Assembly: GCA_006218045.1 (NCBI GenBank)
Contig: VBWB01000029.1
Coordinates: forward strand, 1-64,000
DNA: 64,000 nt
Reading direction: 5' to 3'
Source: Stygiobacter sp.
Lineage (GTDB): Bacteria; Pseudomonadota; Alphaproteobacteria; Rhodospirillales; Magnetospirillaceae
The position numbers were made by a program, and so were the translations under genes. Positions 8,811 to 17,108 of the stretch are shown one piece after another. The notes below the pieces were generated by a model. It made no database searches, was not told the DNA's origin, and saw only the letters and a list, made by a program, of their open reading frames with translations. How positions within the stretch are numbered: the stretch's first letter is position 1; each line of letters begins with the position of its first letter.

Positions 8811-10163
8811 TCACATCCCCGGCGGGGCGAAGCTGGCGGGGGCGGGGGCGACGTCGCGGATACCGGCCTTGGCGATTTCCCGCACCGCCAGCCCGCGTTC
8901 AGAGGTGCCATCACTGCGCAGGCGGAACAAACCGTCCATGCCGGCGAAGCCGCCGCTATTGGTCAGCGTCGCCGCCGAATAATCCAGGTTCTGCCGCACC
9001 AGCGCCGCCGCCAGGGCGGTGGCGTCATAGGCCAGCGACGCCCGCAAGGTGCCGGCCCGCGGCGGACGTGAGCCGAAAGCGGCGGCGTAACGGCGTTCAA
9101 ATTCGGCATAGGCCTCGGCGGCGGGGGCGGCGAACCAGGCGCCTTGCAGCGACGGCTCGGGCGCCAGACGCGGATCGTCCCACAACATGGTGCCCAGCAG
9201 CGGCACCTTGTCGATATCCACCTCGTAATAGGTCACCAGCGACGACACCGTGCGCAGGCGGGTACCCTCATCGGCGATCAGCACGGCGTCGAAGGGCGGC
9301 GGCGGGATGGCGCCCACCTCCTTGCGGTCGCGGCCACGGGTGCGGGCATCGAATTCGGTGAAGTGCTTGATAATGGGGCTGACGTCCTTGGCCTGGGGAT
9401 CGTAGAACTCCACCTTGACCACCTGACCGCCTTGTTGCGGCACCACATTGCGGAAGGCCTCGGCCACCGCCTGACCGTAATCGTCGGCCCGCGCCAACAG
9501 GGCAAACCGCTGCTTGCCCTGAGCACGGGCATGGGCGATCACCCGCTGGACCTGCGATTCCGGCAGAAAGCCCAGGGTATAGATGCCCTGACCCAGCACC
9601 GAGCGATCGGTGGTGAAGCTGACCAGCGGTATGCCCCAGGCCCGCGCCTGTGGCGCCACCGCCTTGACCTCGGGCGAGAAGACCGGCCCCAGAATGATGT
9701 CGGCACCTTGCATGCGGGCCTGTTCCACCGCCGCCACCGCCCCGTCCGGCGTACCCTTGGTATCCAGCGGGATCAGATTCAACCGTTCATCGGCCACGTC
9801 GAACAAGGCCATCTGGGCGGCATTGGACATGGCCTGACCCCAGGCGGCATACGTGCCCGACAGCGGCACCAGCAAGGCGGCGCGCACTTCCTCGCGTCCC
9901 TGGAAGCCGGCCCCGGCCATGGGCGTGGGGACCGGGGCGGGGGCCAGGGGTTCCGAGCGGACCGGCGGCGGGGCGGGGGCGGGCACGGGAGCGGGCAATT
10001 GCACCTGCGGCCGTTGACCGGCAGGGGCCTGGACCGGCGGCGGCTCAACCCGGCTTTGCGGTGCGGACTTGGTTCCGCCCAGCCACGGTGGTACTTCTGT
10101 TTGGCTACAACCGCTCAACAGCAGGGCCGACAGCAATGGGAAGGCAACAAAAAGGCGACGCAA
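8811..10163 (-). CDS. Penicillin-binding protein activator, LpoA/YraM-like lipoprotein
   Basis: A 450-residue lipoprotein. The signal peptide ends in a lipobox (ALLLSGC, Cys19). A Pro/Ala-rich linker of about 65 residues follows, then a periplasmic type-1 binding-protein fold (VRAALLVPLSGTYAAWGQAMSNAAQMALFD). This is the C-terminal domain of LpoA; the TPR-like N domain of the gammaproteobacterial protein is absent. Members activate peptidoglycan synthases from the outer membrane. The start is TTG with GAGAGG upstream. The gene is divergent from rsmI-yraN, the same neighbourhood as E. coli lpoA-rsmI-yraN, which supports the call. Confidence 0.85.
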   Translation of the reverse strand: MRRLFVAFPLLSALLLSGCSQTEVPPWLGGTKSAPQSRVEPPPVQAPAGQRPQVQLPAPVPAPAPPPVRSEPLAPAPVPTPMAGAGFQGREEVRAALLVPLSGTYAAWGQAMSNAAQMALFDVADERLNLIPLDTKGTPDGAVAAVEQARMQGADIILGPVFSPEVKAVAPQARAWGIPLVSFTTDRSVLGQGIYTLGFLPESQVQRVIAHARAQGKQRFALLARADDYGQAVAEAFRNVVPQQGGQVVKVEFYDPQAKDVSPIIKHFTEFDARTRGRDRKEVGAIPPPPFDAVLIADEGTRLRTVSSLVTYYEVDIDKVPLLGTMLWDDPRLAPEPSLQGAWFAAPAAEAYAEFERRYAAAFGSRPPRAGTLRASLAYDATALAAALVRQNLDYSAATLTNSGGFAGMDGLFRLRSDGTSERGLAVREIAKAGIRDVAPAPASFAPPGM

Positions 10164-10210
10164 CGGACCTCTCCCCGACGGCCAACGACGGCACGGGCGA
10201 GGGTAGACAT

Positions 10211-11071
10211 TTGCGCGTCCGAAGTAAACCGGCGCCGGGGCTGTATCTGGTCGCCACCCCCATCGGCAACATGGGCGACATCACCTATCGCGCCGTGGAA
10301 GTGCTGGGAATCGCCGACGTGGTGGCGTGCGAGGACACCCGCGTCACCGGCAAGCTGATGAACCGGCTGGGGCTGGACCGTCCGATGATTCCCTATCACG
10401 AACACAACGCCGAACGGGCCGGGCCCGAGTTGATCGAACGGCTGAAGCAGGGCCAGATCGTCGCCCTGGTGTCCGATGCCGGCACGCCCCTGGTGTCCGA
10501 TCCCGGCTATCGGCTGGTCAAGGCCTGTGTCGCCGAGGGATTGACGGTCACCGCCCTGCCCGGCGCCTCCGCCGTCGTCACCGCCTTGCAATTGTCGGGG
10601 CTGCCCAACGACCGCTTCCTGTTCGCCGGCTTCCTGCCGACCAAGGCCGCCGCCCGGCGCACGGCCTTGCGCGAGGTGGCCAAGGTGCCGGCCACCCTCA
10701 TGTTCTATGAATCGCCCAACCGCCTGGGCGAATCGCTGGCCGACATGGCGGCAATCCTCGGCCTCCGCGAAGCGGCGGTGGCGCGCGAACTGACCAAACT
10801 GCACGAGGAAGTGGCGCGCGGCGATCTGTTCGCGCTGGCCAATCGCTATGCCGACAATCCACCCAAGGGCGAGGTGGTGGTGGTGGTGGCGCCGCCCTCC
10901 GATGTCCTGCCGCCGGATGAAGAGGAACTGGATCAGCGCCTGAAGGCCGCGGTCGATGGCGGCGCCTCGGTCAAGGACGCCGCCGCCCTGATCGCCGCCG
11001 AAACCGGCTTTCCCCGCCGCGACATCTATGCCCGGGCGCTCAGGCTGTTCCGCGGCGACGTCCCCAATTGA
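10211..11071 (+). CDS. rsmI: 16S rRNA (cytidine1402-2'-O)-methyltransferase RsmI
   Basis: A 286-residue tetrapyrrole-methylase-fold enzyme that 2'-O-methylates C1402 in the ribosomal P site. The N-terminal signature is GLYLVATPIGNMGDIT; further motifs are CEDTRVTGKLM, SDAGTPLVSDPGYRLV, LPGASAVVTAL and FYESPNRL. I place the start at TTG 10211 because GAGGG lies 7 nt before it and the length then matches the family. An ATG at 10136 would add 25 unconserved residues and overlap the start of the divergent lipoprotein gene. It is coupled to yraN. Confidence 0.95.
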   Translation: MRVRSKPAPGLYLVATPIGNMGDITYRAVEVLGIADVVACEDTRVTGKLMNRLGLDRPMIPYHEHNAERAGPELIERLKQGQIVALVSDAGTPLVSDPGYRLVKACVAEGLTVTALPGASAVVTALQLSGLPNDRFLFAGFLPTKAAARRTALREVAKVPATLMFYESPNRLGESLADMAAILGLREAAVARELTKLHEEVARGDLFALANRYADNPPKGEVVVVVAPPSDVLPPDEEELDQRLKAAVDGGASVKDAAALIAAETGFPRRDIYARALRLFRGDVPN

Positions 11072-11085
11072 ACGGCAAGCCCGAG

Positions 11086-11448
11086 ATGAGCGCCTGGCGC
11101 ACCGGCAAGCGGGCGGAAACCCTGGCCGTCTGGTGGCTGCGGCTGAAGGGCTATGCCATCCTGGCCCAAGGCCAACGCTGCGGACGCGGCACCGGGGCCG
11201 GCGAAGTCGACATCATCGCCCGCCGCGGTCGCACCATCGCCTTCGTCGAGGTCAAGGCCCGCGCCAGTCTGGACGATGCCGCCCGCGCCATCAGTCCGCG
11301 GCAGCGGCGGCGCATCGCCCGGGCGGCGGCGGCGTTCATGGCCGCCAATCCACGTCTTGGCGACTGCAATCCACGCTTCGACGCCATTCTTTTCGCTCCC
11401 GGCAAACTGCCTCGCCACATTTCCGACGCATGGCGGATGGATGCTTGA
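11086..11448 (+). CDS. yraN: UPF0102/YraN family endonuclease-like protein
   Basis: About 120 residues with the restriction-endonuclease-like core of YraN: the GE-DIIARRGRTIAFVEVKAR segment carries the acidic and lysine residues typical of the fold. Function is unsettled; a Holliday-junction or repair role has been suggested for relatives. An ATG at 11086 is used here; a TTG at 11068 overlapping the rsmI stop would add six residues. The gene follows rsmI as in many proteobacteria. Confidence 0.9.
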   Translation: MSAWRTGKRAETLAVWWLRLKGYAILAQGQRCGRGTGAGEVDIIARRGRTIAFVEVKARASLDDAARAISPRQRRRIARAAAAFMAANPRLGDCNPRFDAILFAPGKLPRHISDAWRMDA

Positions 11449-11505
11449 GGGCATCGGCCAGCGCCGTTAAGGTCATGCAACGAGAGATGAAGAAGGAATG
11501 AAACC

Positions 11506-12108
11506 GTGACGATCCACCGTTCCCTCGCCCTGGTCGCCCTGCTGGCCACCGCGCTGTCCCTGTCGGGCTGCGTCGGCATGGTCATCGGCGCCGGCGCCAC
11601 CGCCGGGGTGGCCGCCTCGGAGGAACGCGGCCTCGAAGGCGCCGCCCAGGATGCCAGAATCCGCGTCGAGATCAATGAAGCCTGGTTCCGCCACAACGTC
11701 GACATGTATTCCAAGGTCACCCTGGCCATCAGCGAAGGCCGGGTGTTGCTGACCGGCACCGTGCCGACCGAGCCGGTGCGCGAGGACGCGGTGCGCCTGA
11801 CCTGGCAGGTAGCCGGCGTGCGCGAGGTTTATAACGAGTTGCTGGTCAGCGAAAGTTCCGGGGTGATCGACGGCGCCCGCGACCTGCGCATCCAGCAGGA
11901 AATCAAAAGCCGCATGCTGTTCGACAAGCAGATCAGCAATATCAACTACACCGTCGACGTCACCGACGGCACCGTCTATCTGCTGGGCCTCGCCCAATCC
12001 GAGGCCGAGCTCGACCGGGTCATCGGCCATGCGCGCGAGGTTTCGGCGGTCAGGAACGTCATCAATTATGTGCGGCTGAAGACCGATCCGCGGCGTCACG
12101 GCGGCTGA
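11506..12108 (+). CDS. BON-domain lipoprotein (DolP/OsmY-like)
   Basis: A 200-residue lipoprotein with lipobox LSLSGC (Cys22), a glycine-rich stretch resembling an anchoring segment, then two BON domains at roughly 45-115 and 120-195. BON domains bind phospholipid; relatives such as DolP maintain outer-membrane integrity. The start is GTG with GAAGGA upstream. It sits downstream of yraN, where gammaproteobacteria also carry dolP, supporting the assignment. Its stop overlaps the start of the next gene. Confidence 0.88.
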   Translation: MTIHRSLALVALLATALSLSGCVGMVIGAGATAGVAASEERGLEGAAQDARIRVEINEAWFRHNVDMYSKVTLAISEGRVLLTGTVPTEPVREDAVRLTWQVAGVREVYNELLVSESSGVIDGARDLRIQQEIKSRMLFDKQISNINYTVDVTDGTVYLLGLAQSEAELDRVIGHAREVSAVRNVINYVRLKTDPRRHGG

Positions 12109-12920
12109 TGGGCGTCGAGACCGAAATCCTGGCCGATCTCAGCCAGTTCACCGATGATGCGGTCTCGGTGCTGGAGGCGGCCCTGGCCCTGGCCGCCCTG
12201 CATCGTCCGGGCAGCGACGTGGCAGGGGCGCGGGCCAAGATCGGGGATCTGGTCGCGCAGGTGCGCCGCACCTTGCCGATCAAGCCCCATGCCATCCAGA
12301 TGGCGGCGATCCTGGCTGATATCCTGGTTCATCGCCATCGTTTCGGCCCCGGCGGCGACGAGGCCGACGGCCATGAAGTGCCGCAATTGCTGGAACACGG
12401 CCGCGCCGGCCATGACACCATCGCCATATTGTGGCTGAGTGTCGCCGCCGCCGCCGGGCTGGATTGCGAGATGCTGGCCTTTCCCATGCACGCCCTGATC
12501 CGTCTGGTCGACCATGCCGGCGGGCGGGTGATCGTGGAATGCGCCGATGGGCGCCTGCTCGATTCCCCCGCTCTACGCGTATTGCACAAGCTCGATGCCG
12601 GCCCCGGCGCCGAACTGGACCCCGATTTCTTTACCCCGCTTTCCGCCCGTCAGGCGTTGTTGCGCTGGCGCCAAAGCCTGAAAATGCACCACCTGCGCCA
12701 AGGCCGCGTGCAAGCCGCCCTGGCCATGGTGGAAAGCTGCCTGCTGTTCGCGCCCACCAAGGCCAGCCTGTGGCGTGAAGCCGGGCTGATGCGCTTGCGC
12801 CTGGACGATCTGGCCGGGGCGGCGGCGGCGCTGGAACAATTCGTCCAGCGCGAGGATAATGCCTTGGCACGCGGACGCGGCAAGCAATTGCTGGCCGAGA
12901 TCCGCTCCCGCATGAATTGA
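12108..12920 (+). CDS. SirB1-like transglutaminase-fold/TPR protein
   Basis: A 270-residue protein. The N-terminal 170 residues resemble the SirB1 transglutaminase-like domain, with the [21 protein letters not shown] segment. The C-terminal 90 residues are helical repeats ([39 protein letters not shown]). The molecular function of SirB1 proteins is not known. It is translationally coupled to the BON lipoprotein gene (ATGA) and its stop overlaps the gshB start region. Confidence 0.75.
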   Translation: MGVETEILADLSQFTDDAVSVLEAALALAALHRPGSDVAGARAKIGDLVAQVRRTLPIKPHAIQMAAILADILVHRHRFGPGGDEADGHEVPQLLEHGRAGHDTIAILWLSVAAAAGLDCEMLAFPMHALIRLVDHAGGRVIVECADGRLLDSPALRVLHKLDAGPGAELDPDFFTPLSARQALLRWRQSLKMHHLRQGRVQAALAMVESCLLFAPTKASLWREAGLMRLRLDDLAGAAAALEQFVQREDNALARGRGKQLLAEIRSRMN

Positions 12921-12931
12921 TGGAGGATAGG

Positions 12932-13897
12932 GTGAGCCTTGCCGTAGCGATCCAGATGGACCCCATGGATGCCATCAATATCAACGCCGATTCCACCTTC
13001 GTCCTGGCTTTGGAAGGGCAAAGACGCGGCCATGCCTTGTTTCATTACCTGCCCACCGACCTGGCCCTGAGGAACGGGCGGGTGATGGCCTGGGTCCGTC
13101 CCTTGCAGGTACGCCGGGAAATGGGCAACCATTTCACCCTGGGCGAGGCGCAGCTGGTCGATCTGGCCACCATGGACGTGGTGCTGATGCGCCAGGATCC
13201 GCCCTTCGACATGGCCTATATCACCGCCACCCATCTGCTGGAACACATCCACCCGGCGACGCTGGTGGTCAATGATCCGGTGCATGTGCGCAACGCCCCC
13301 GAGAAATTGCTGGTGACCCACTTTCCCGGTCTGATGCCGCCGACCCTGATCACCACCGATCGCCGGCAGATCATGGAGTTCCGCAAGGAATTCAAGGATC
13401 TGGTCATCAAGCCCTTGTTCGGCAACGGCGGCGCCGGAGTGTTCCACGTCAAGCCCGACGACGAAAACCTGAACAGCCTGTTGGAAATGTTCACCCAGCT
13501 TTACCGCGAACCGGTGATGGTGCAGCAATATCTGCCGGCGGTGCGCCAGGGCGACAAGCGCATCATCCTGGTGGACGGTCACGCGGCGGGGGCGGTCAAT
13601 CGGGTGCCGCAGGCGGGCGAGGCCCGCTCCAATCTGCATGTGGGCGGCACCGCCATGAAGGCGGAGCTGACCGCGCGCGACCGCGAGATTTGCGATGCCA
13701 TCGGCCCGACGCTGCGTGCGCGTGGTCTGGTTTTCGTCGGTATCGACGTCATTGGCACCTACCTGACCGAGATCAACGTCACCTCGCCCACCGGCATTCA
13801 GGAAATCAACCGCTTCGACGACGTCTGTGTCGAGGCGCAAATCTGGGACGCCATCGAGTTGCGGCGCGCCACCACCACCCAGGTGCCAACGGCATAA
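12932..13897 (+). CDS. gshB: Glutathione synthetase
   Basis: A 321-residue ATP-grasp ligase joining gamma-glutamylcysteine and glycine. Motifs follow E. coli GshB closely: [61 protein letters not shown] and [23 protein letters not shown] 12932 is preferred because GGAGG (12922-12926) precedes it and homologues begin here; ATG 12920 would add four residues. Confidence 0.97.
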   Translation: MSLAVAIQMDPMDAININADSTFVLALEGQRRGHALFHYLPTDLALRNGRVMAWVRPLQVRREMGNHFTLGEAQLVDLATMDVVLMRQDPPFDMAYITATHLLEHIHPATLVVNDPVHVRNAPEKLLVTHFPGLMPPTLITTDRRQIMEFRKEFKDLVIKPLFGNGGAGVFHVKPDDENLNSLLEMFTQLYREPVMVQQYLPAVRQGDKRIILVDGHAAGAVNRVPQAGEARSNLHVGGTAMKAELTARDREICDAIGPTLRARGLVFVGIDVIGTYLTEINVTSPTGIQEINRFDDVCVEAQIWDAIELRRATTTQVPTA

Positions 13898-13933
13898 ATG
13901 ATTATAAATCAAAGAGCTGTGTTATCTTTCTAA

Positions 13934-13970
13934 GCGGGTGATGGAAGCCTGCGCGGCGACCATCACCCGC
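13934..13970. terminator. 11-bp inverted repeat between convergent gshB and sensor kinase genes
   Basis: GCGGGTGATGG (13934-13944) pairs perfectly with CCATCACCCGC (13960-13970) across a 15-nt loop. The hairpin lies midway between two convergent genes and could end both transcripts, but there is no T run on either side. A terminator role is inferred from position. Confidence 0.45.
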
Positions 13971-14004
13971 TAACTTTATCTGTAGTTGGGAAGCAACTAC
14001 GATT

Positions 14005-15534
14005 TCAGTTTTCACGCCATTGCTGTTGCGGCATAGAAACGTCCCCAGGCTTGGCCTCGACCCCGGCATCGGCCAGGGTGAAGCGGAACACCGAACCCTG
14101 GGGCGGATTGTCCTCGACCCACAGGCGCCCGCCATGGCGCTCGACGATCTTCTTGGCGATGGCCAGGCCAACGCCGGTGCCGGGGATCGAGGCATGGCTA
14201 TGAAGTCGTTGAAATATCTGAAAAATACGCTCGCGCGCGGCTTCGGGGATGCCGATGCCGTTATCGGCCACCGACACCAGCCAGCGGCCATCCTGGGCCA
14301 CCGCCTCGATGCTGATCCGAGGCGCACGGTCGGCGGCGCGGTATTTCAGCGCATTGCCCAGCAGATTCTGGAGCAGCCGCACCAGCATGGGTGCCTCGCC
14401 CAACACCACCGGCAACTGGGCCGGACGGATGATCTCGCCGCCGCTTTCCGCCAGAGCCGCGGTCAGATTGGCCAGGGCGGCATCCAGGACCATGTCCAGT
14501 TGGGTGGGCTGCAACGCCGGCTCGCCCCGGCTGACGCGGGAATAGGTCAGCAGGTCGTCGATCATCCGCTTCATGCGCTGGGCGCCATCGGTCATGTAGC
14601 CCAGAAATTCCCGCCCATCGGCATCCAGGGCCGGGCCATAGCGCTTATCCACCAATTGGGCGTAGGAACCGATCATGCGCAACGGTTCCTGCAAATCATG
14701 CGACGCCGCATAGGCGAAATTTTCCAACTCGGCATTGGAGCGGGCCAGGTCATCGATGGCGCGGCGTAATTCCCCCGTGCGGGCGGCGACCATGGCCTCC
14801 TGTTCCGTCTTGGCCTCGGCCAATTGGCGCCAGCCGGCGCGCAGCCAGGTCAAAAAGGCCAGCGTCGCCCCGGCCAGCAGCAGATAACCGAAGAGGTGCA
14901 AGACGATGGTTTGTTGCTTTTGCGGGTTGATCTCGGCCAGCACCTGGACAGCGTCGATGGTGACGCTGATGCCGCCGCGCACATCCCCGGTTTGATAGCC
15001 CTGATTGGCATGGCATTGCAGACAGGCATCCTCGACCAGCAAGCGTCCCAGATAACGAAACGAATCGGTGCCGCCCAGTTCGACCCGATCCAGGACTTCC
15101 TTTTCGCCCAGTTGGAAATTTCGCAGCGCCCGTTCTTCCCACGGATCGGGGGCATTGCCGGGCCGTACCGGCTTCAGGCTGGTCAGGCGGAACGACAGCC
15201 CACCCTGGCCGGCCATCAATTCCGACACCTGCCGGGTCATATAGGCGGGATTGATCTTGGTATAGGCGCGGCCATTGATGAAGACGTCACGCTGATCGTC
15301 CACCAGCCACTCATTGGGCGGCGACTTTTCCGTCACCGGGGCGTAGACGCCGCCGTGATAGGCGTTCCACAACCGGGTGGTTTCGAGAATGGAAAACAGC
15401 ATGCGGGCGCGGGCGAAGGCCACCTCGCGGCCTTGGGCGTCAAGCAGGGCGAGGTTGTGCCACAGCGACGCCGCCACCAGCCCGGCCCACAGGGTCAGGG
15501 AGCCCAATTCCAACACATAACCGGGGAAGCGCAT
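14005..15534 (-). CDS. Membrane sensor histidine kinase with haem-motif DUF3365-type sensor domain
   Basis: A 509-residue kinase. Transmembrane segment near 9-27, periplasmic sensor region (about 30-205) with a single c-type haem motif CLQCH near residue 182, second transmembrane segment around 215-235, short coiled coil, HisKA dimerisation domain with phospho-acceptor in YAASHDLQEPLRMIGSYAQL, and HATPase (NLLGNALKYR, VADNGIGIP, GTGVGLAIAKKIVERHGG). The sensor part resembles the DUF3365/Tll0287-like haem-binding family, so redox or gas sensing is likely. No response regulator is adjacent. C-terminal length is normal. Confidence 0.88.
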   Translation of the reverse strand: MRFPGYVLELGSLTLWAGLVAASLWHNLALLDAQGREVAFARARMLFSILETTRLWNAYHGGVYAPVTEKSPPNEWLVDDQRDVFINGRAYTKINPAYMTRQVSELMAGQGGLSFRLTSLKPVRPGNAPDPWEERALRNFQLGEKEVLDRVELGGTDSFRYLGRLLVEDACLQCHANQGYQTGDVRGGISVTIDAVQVLAEINPQKQQTIVLHLFGYLLLAGATLAFLTWLRAGWRQLAEAKTEQEAMVAARTGELRRAIDDLARSNAELENFAYAASHDLQEPLRMIGSYAQLVDKRYGPALDADGREFLGYMTDGAQRMKRMIDDLLTYSRVSRGEPALQPTQLDMVLDAALANLTAALAESGGEIIRPAQLPVVLGEAPMLVRLLQNLLGNALKYRAADRAPRISIEAVAQDGRWLVSVADNGIGIPEAARERIFQIFQRLHSHASIPGTGVGLAIAKKIVERHGGRLWVEDNPPQGSVFRFTLADAGVEAKPGDVSMPQQQWREN

Positions 15535-15705
15535 GCCGTCCGTCCATCAAGCCGCCGACATCCGGCCCCACCCGGGATGTATGAACCGAGGATATATCAG
15601 CCCGGCCAGGAATTCACCCTTATTGGCAGGTAGACAAAATCCTTGCACCCGGCCCGCAAGCGGGTACACCTAAAACACTTTTCAAACGCGGTGCACGCCC
15701 TTTTT

Positions 15706-15816
15706 ATGATTACCCACGCCCCTACCATTGCCTTGAGCCTACGGGCCGATGATCTCCTTGAGCTCAGGGCCATCAAGGGTCAGGAACCGGCAAAACGGAC
15801 TTTGAAGGTGGTCACC
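15706..15816 (+). pseudogene. comM remnant: 5' end fused to an internal segment
   Basis: Codons from 15706 read MITHAPTIALS, matching the start of ComM (MTTHAPTIAFS at 17044). They then jump to LLELRAIKGQEPAKRTLKVV, which matches ComM residues about 190-207 (DLRDIKGQESAKRALEV, 17605 onward). About 180 codons are missing between them, and homology stops near 15816 although a frame stays open to 15888. DNA identity to intact comM is far from perfect (silent changes), so it is an old or foreign copy. The remainder of 15535-15705 shows no gene. Confidence 0.7.
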
Positions 15817-15839
15817 GGAATTTCTGATGCGGGGGCCTA

Positions 15840-16142
15840 TTACGCTTGGCTCCTGGCTCGCCACAGCTTCGGATCCCGGTTGCTGTGAAAGCAGGCGAAA
15901 ATATGAATTTCAGACGCATCAACCCGGAAGAACAGTGCATATGGAAATCGATGCAGTCGGGCCCGCCGCACGTCGCGCAGGATGGCGGGAAATTGCAGGG
16001 GGTTGGCGGCAATGCTGGTCACCGTGGCATTGATCTCGGCAACAAAGCGATCGCCCAAGCTTGGGGCGTGCGCATCATATCAGTCGATGGCTTCCAGCAT
16101 CTCGACCCGAGCGGCAGGGCCGAAAACGACGGCGCGCTTCAC
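15840..16142 (-). pseudogene. RelE/ParE-superfamily toxin gene interrupted by a nonsense codon
   Basis: The frame from GTG 16142 reads MKRAVVFGPAARVEMLEAID, then TGA at 16082-16080, then YDAHAPSLGDRFVAEI and onward through NPLQFPAILRDVRRARLHRF and ACFHSNRDP to a stop at 15840. Related ParE proteins have a tryptophan where the TGA stands (AxxWYExxxPGLGDRF), so a single TGG-to-TGA change explains the break. Without it the protein would be 100 residues, the normal length. The GTG overlaps the antitoxin stop (GTGA). A downstream TTG at 16058 could only give a truncated product. Confidence 0.8.
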
Positions 16143-16348
16143 CGACGCCGCTGCCGAAGCTCGTCCTTCAGTTCCTCCCAGGTCACGGTCATATCGCGGT
16201 CTTCGGCCAGCGAAGCGAGACGGCGCTCAAGCTCCGCTTGTTGCGCGGTGGTAACGGCCAAATCGGTATCGTCAAGGCTATCCCAAAGCTGTCCGATCAG
16301 GGCGAGGCGTTCCTGCGGCGACAGGCGATCAACATGGGCGTTCGACAT
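16139..16348 (-). CDS. Addiction-module antitoxin (TIGR02574-like)
   Basis: A 69-residue acidic protein starting MSNAHVDRLSPQERLALIG and continuing with LWDSLDD, the hallmark of the putative addiction-module component family found upstream of ParE-type toxins. It ends in WEELKDELRQRRR. The start ATG has GGAG about 10 nt upstream. The ParE-like toxin follows with a 4-bp overlap but carries a nonsense codon, so this antitoxin may be an orphan in practice. Confidence 0.85.
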   Translation of the reverse strand: MSNAHVDRLSPQERLALIGQLWDSLDDTDLAVTTAQQAELERRLASLAEDRDMTVTWEELKDELRQRRR

Positions 16349-16447
16349 GACACCAATCTCCAAAGTATATCTGAAAGAGTGGTGGATCAGGCCATGCGCG
16401 TCAATATCTTGCCTCTGAATCAGACCCCCAGTCATAAGGAAGCAGAG

Positions 16448-16552
16448 ATGCGCTATATCATAAAGACGCGATTCTTCCATATACATCAGGGAGATGTGGT
16501 TAGCCGAAATACGGGCGACTTTCTTGCCACACTGGTCGCAGAGCCAAGATGA
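16448..16552 (+). CDS. Possible 34-residue small ORF ending on the comM repeat
   Basis: ATG 16448 is preceded by AAGGAAGCAGAG, a fair ribosome-binding site, and codes for 34 residues (MRYIIKTRFFHIHQGD...). Its TGA overlaps the ATG of the 65-bp comM repeat (ATGA), the same junction seen at the real comM start. I recognise no family. It may be a real leader-like gene, the tail of a truncated gene, or chance. Confidence 0.25.
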   Translation: MRYIIKTRFFHIHQGDVVSRNTGDFLATLVAEPR

Positions 16553-16613
16553 CCACCCACGCCCCCACAATCGCCTTTTCCGGCATCGACTGCCTGGACA
16601 TCGACGTCCAGGT
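16549..16613 (+). repeat. 65-bp duplicate of the comM 5' coding end (upstream copy)
   Basis: Bases 16549-16613 equal 17044-17108, the first 65 bp of comM, with one silent mismatch (ACC versus ACA in the second codon... third base). The copy encodes MTTHAPTIAFSGIDCLDIDVQ and then leaves the comM frame abruptly. The near identity contrasts with the diverged copy at 15706, so this duplication is the more recent. Confidence 0.92.
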
Positions 16614-16660
16614 CCGTCAAACGCATATTCAATGGGCTGCGGTCATCGCTTCAAACATCG

Positions 16661-17047
16661 TTGCTTTGGACGATGGTCATGCTCTGCCCGATCTCCGCCA
16701 CAGCCGCAGACCTGTTGCCGCTCAAACGCGGCTATTTCGTGGACGACAGCGTTCCCTGTACCAAGGCATCCAACGCCACTTTGAAGCTGTTCACCGGCGC
16801 CTCTTTCGGGGCCAACTGCGTGGTGAAATCCGTGCAAAAGTCAGGGCGATCCCACCGCATCACACAGACCTGCACGATCAAGAACGACGAGGCCGACTGG
16901 ACGTTTCTGTACACGGTGCTGAACGCCAAGGAATTTCTTCTGCGGAACGATGAACGCGAGTTCCATTTTCGCTACTGCGAACAGAAGTACCTCCCCAATC
17001 CATGGTCGACGGTCGATCTGAGCGATCTTACGGACAAAGCCCCATGA
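16661..17047 (+). CDS. Small exported protein of unknown function with an uncertain (possibly lost) start
   Basis: From TTG 16661 the product is 128 residues. The frame is open upstream to 16553, and from 16616 it reads VKRIFNGLRSSLQTSL and on to a hydrophobic stretch ending ATAA, together a complete signal peptide, but GTC stands where ATG would be expected. The 65-bp comM repeat ends three bases earlier, so the native start may have been cut off. The mature part has four cysteines (PC, NC, TC, YC), suggesting two disulphides. Internal starts (TTG 16661, ATG 16673) would give a shortened signal. Its TGA overlaps the comM ATG. No family recognised. Confidence 0.5.
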   Translation: MLWTMVMLCPISATAADLLPLKRGYFVDDSVPCTKASNATLKLFTGASFGANCVVKSVQKSGRSHRITQTCTIKNDEADWTFLYTVLNAKEFLLRNDEREFHFRYCEQKYLPNPWSTVDLSDLTDKAP

Positions 17048-17108
17048 CAACCCACGCCCCCACAATCGCCTTTTCCGGCATCGACTGCCTGGACATCGAC
17101 GTCCAGGT
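17044..17108 (+). repeat. 65-bp comM 5' end, downstream copy (start of intact comM)
   Basis: This is the partner of 16549-16613 in direct orientation. The two copies bracket a 430-bp segment holding the small exported-protein gene. Identity ends sharply after CCAGGT, where intact comM continues GGTGCAGATC and the upstream copy continues CCGTCAAACG. Confidence 0.92.

Noticed and set aside
16061-16552. 163-codon plus-strand open frame over the toxin-antitoxin pair
   Set aside because: It is mostly antisense to the antitoxin; only its last 35 codons (from ATG 16448) have a plausible ribosome-binding site and are kept as a low-confidence small gene.
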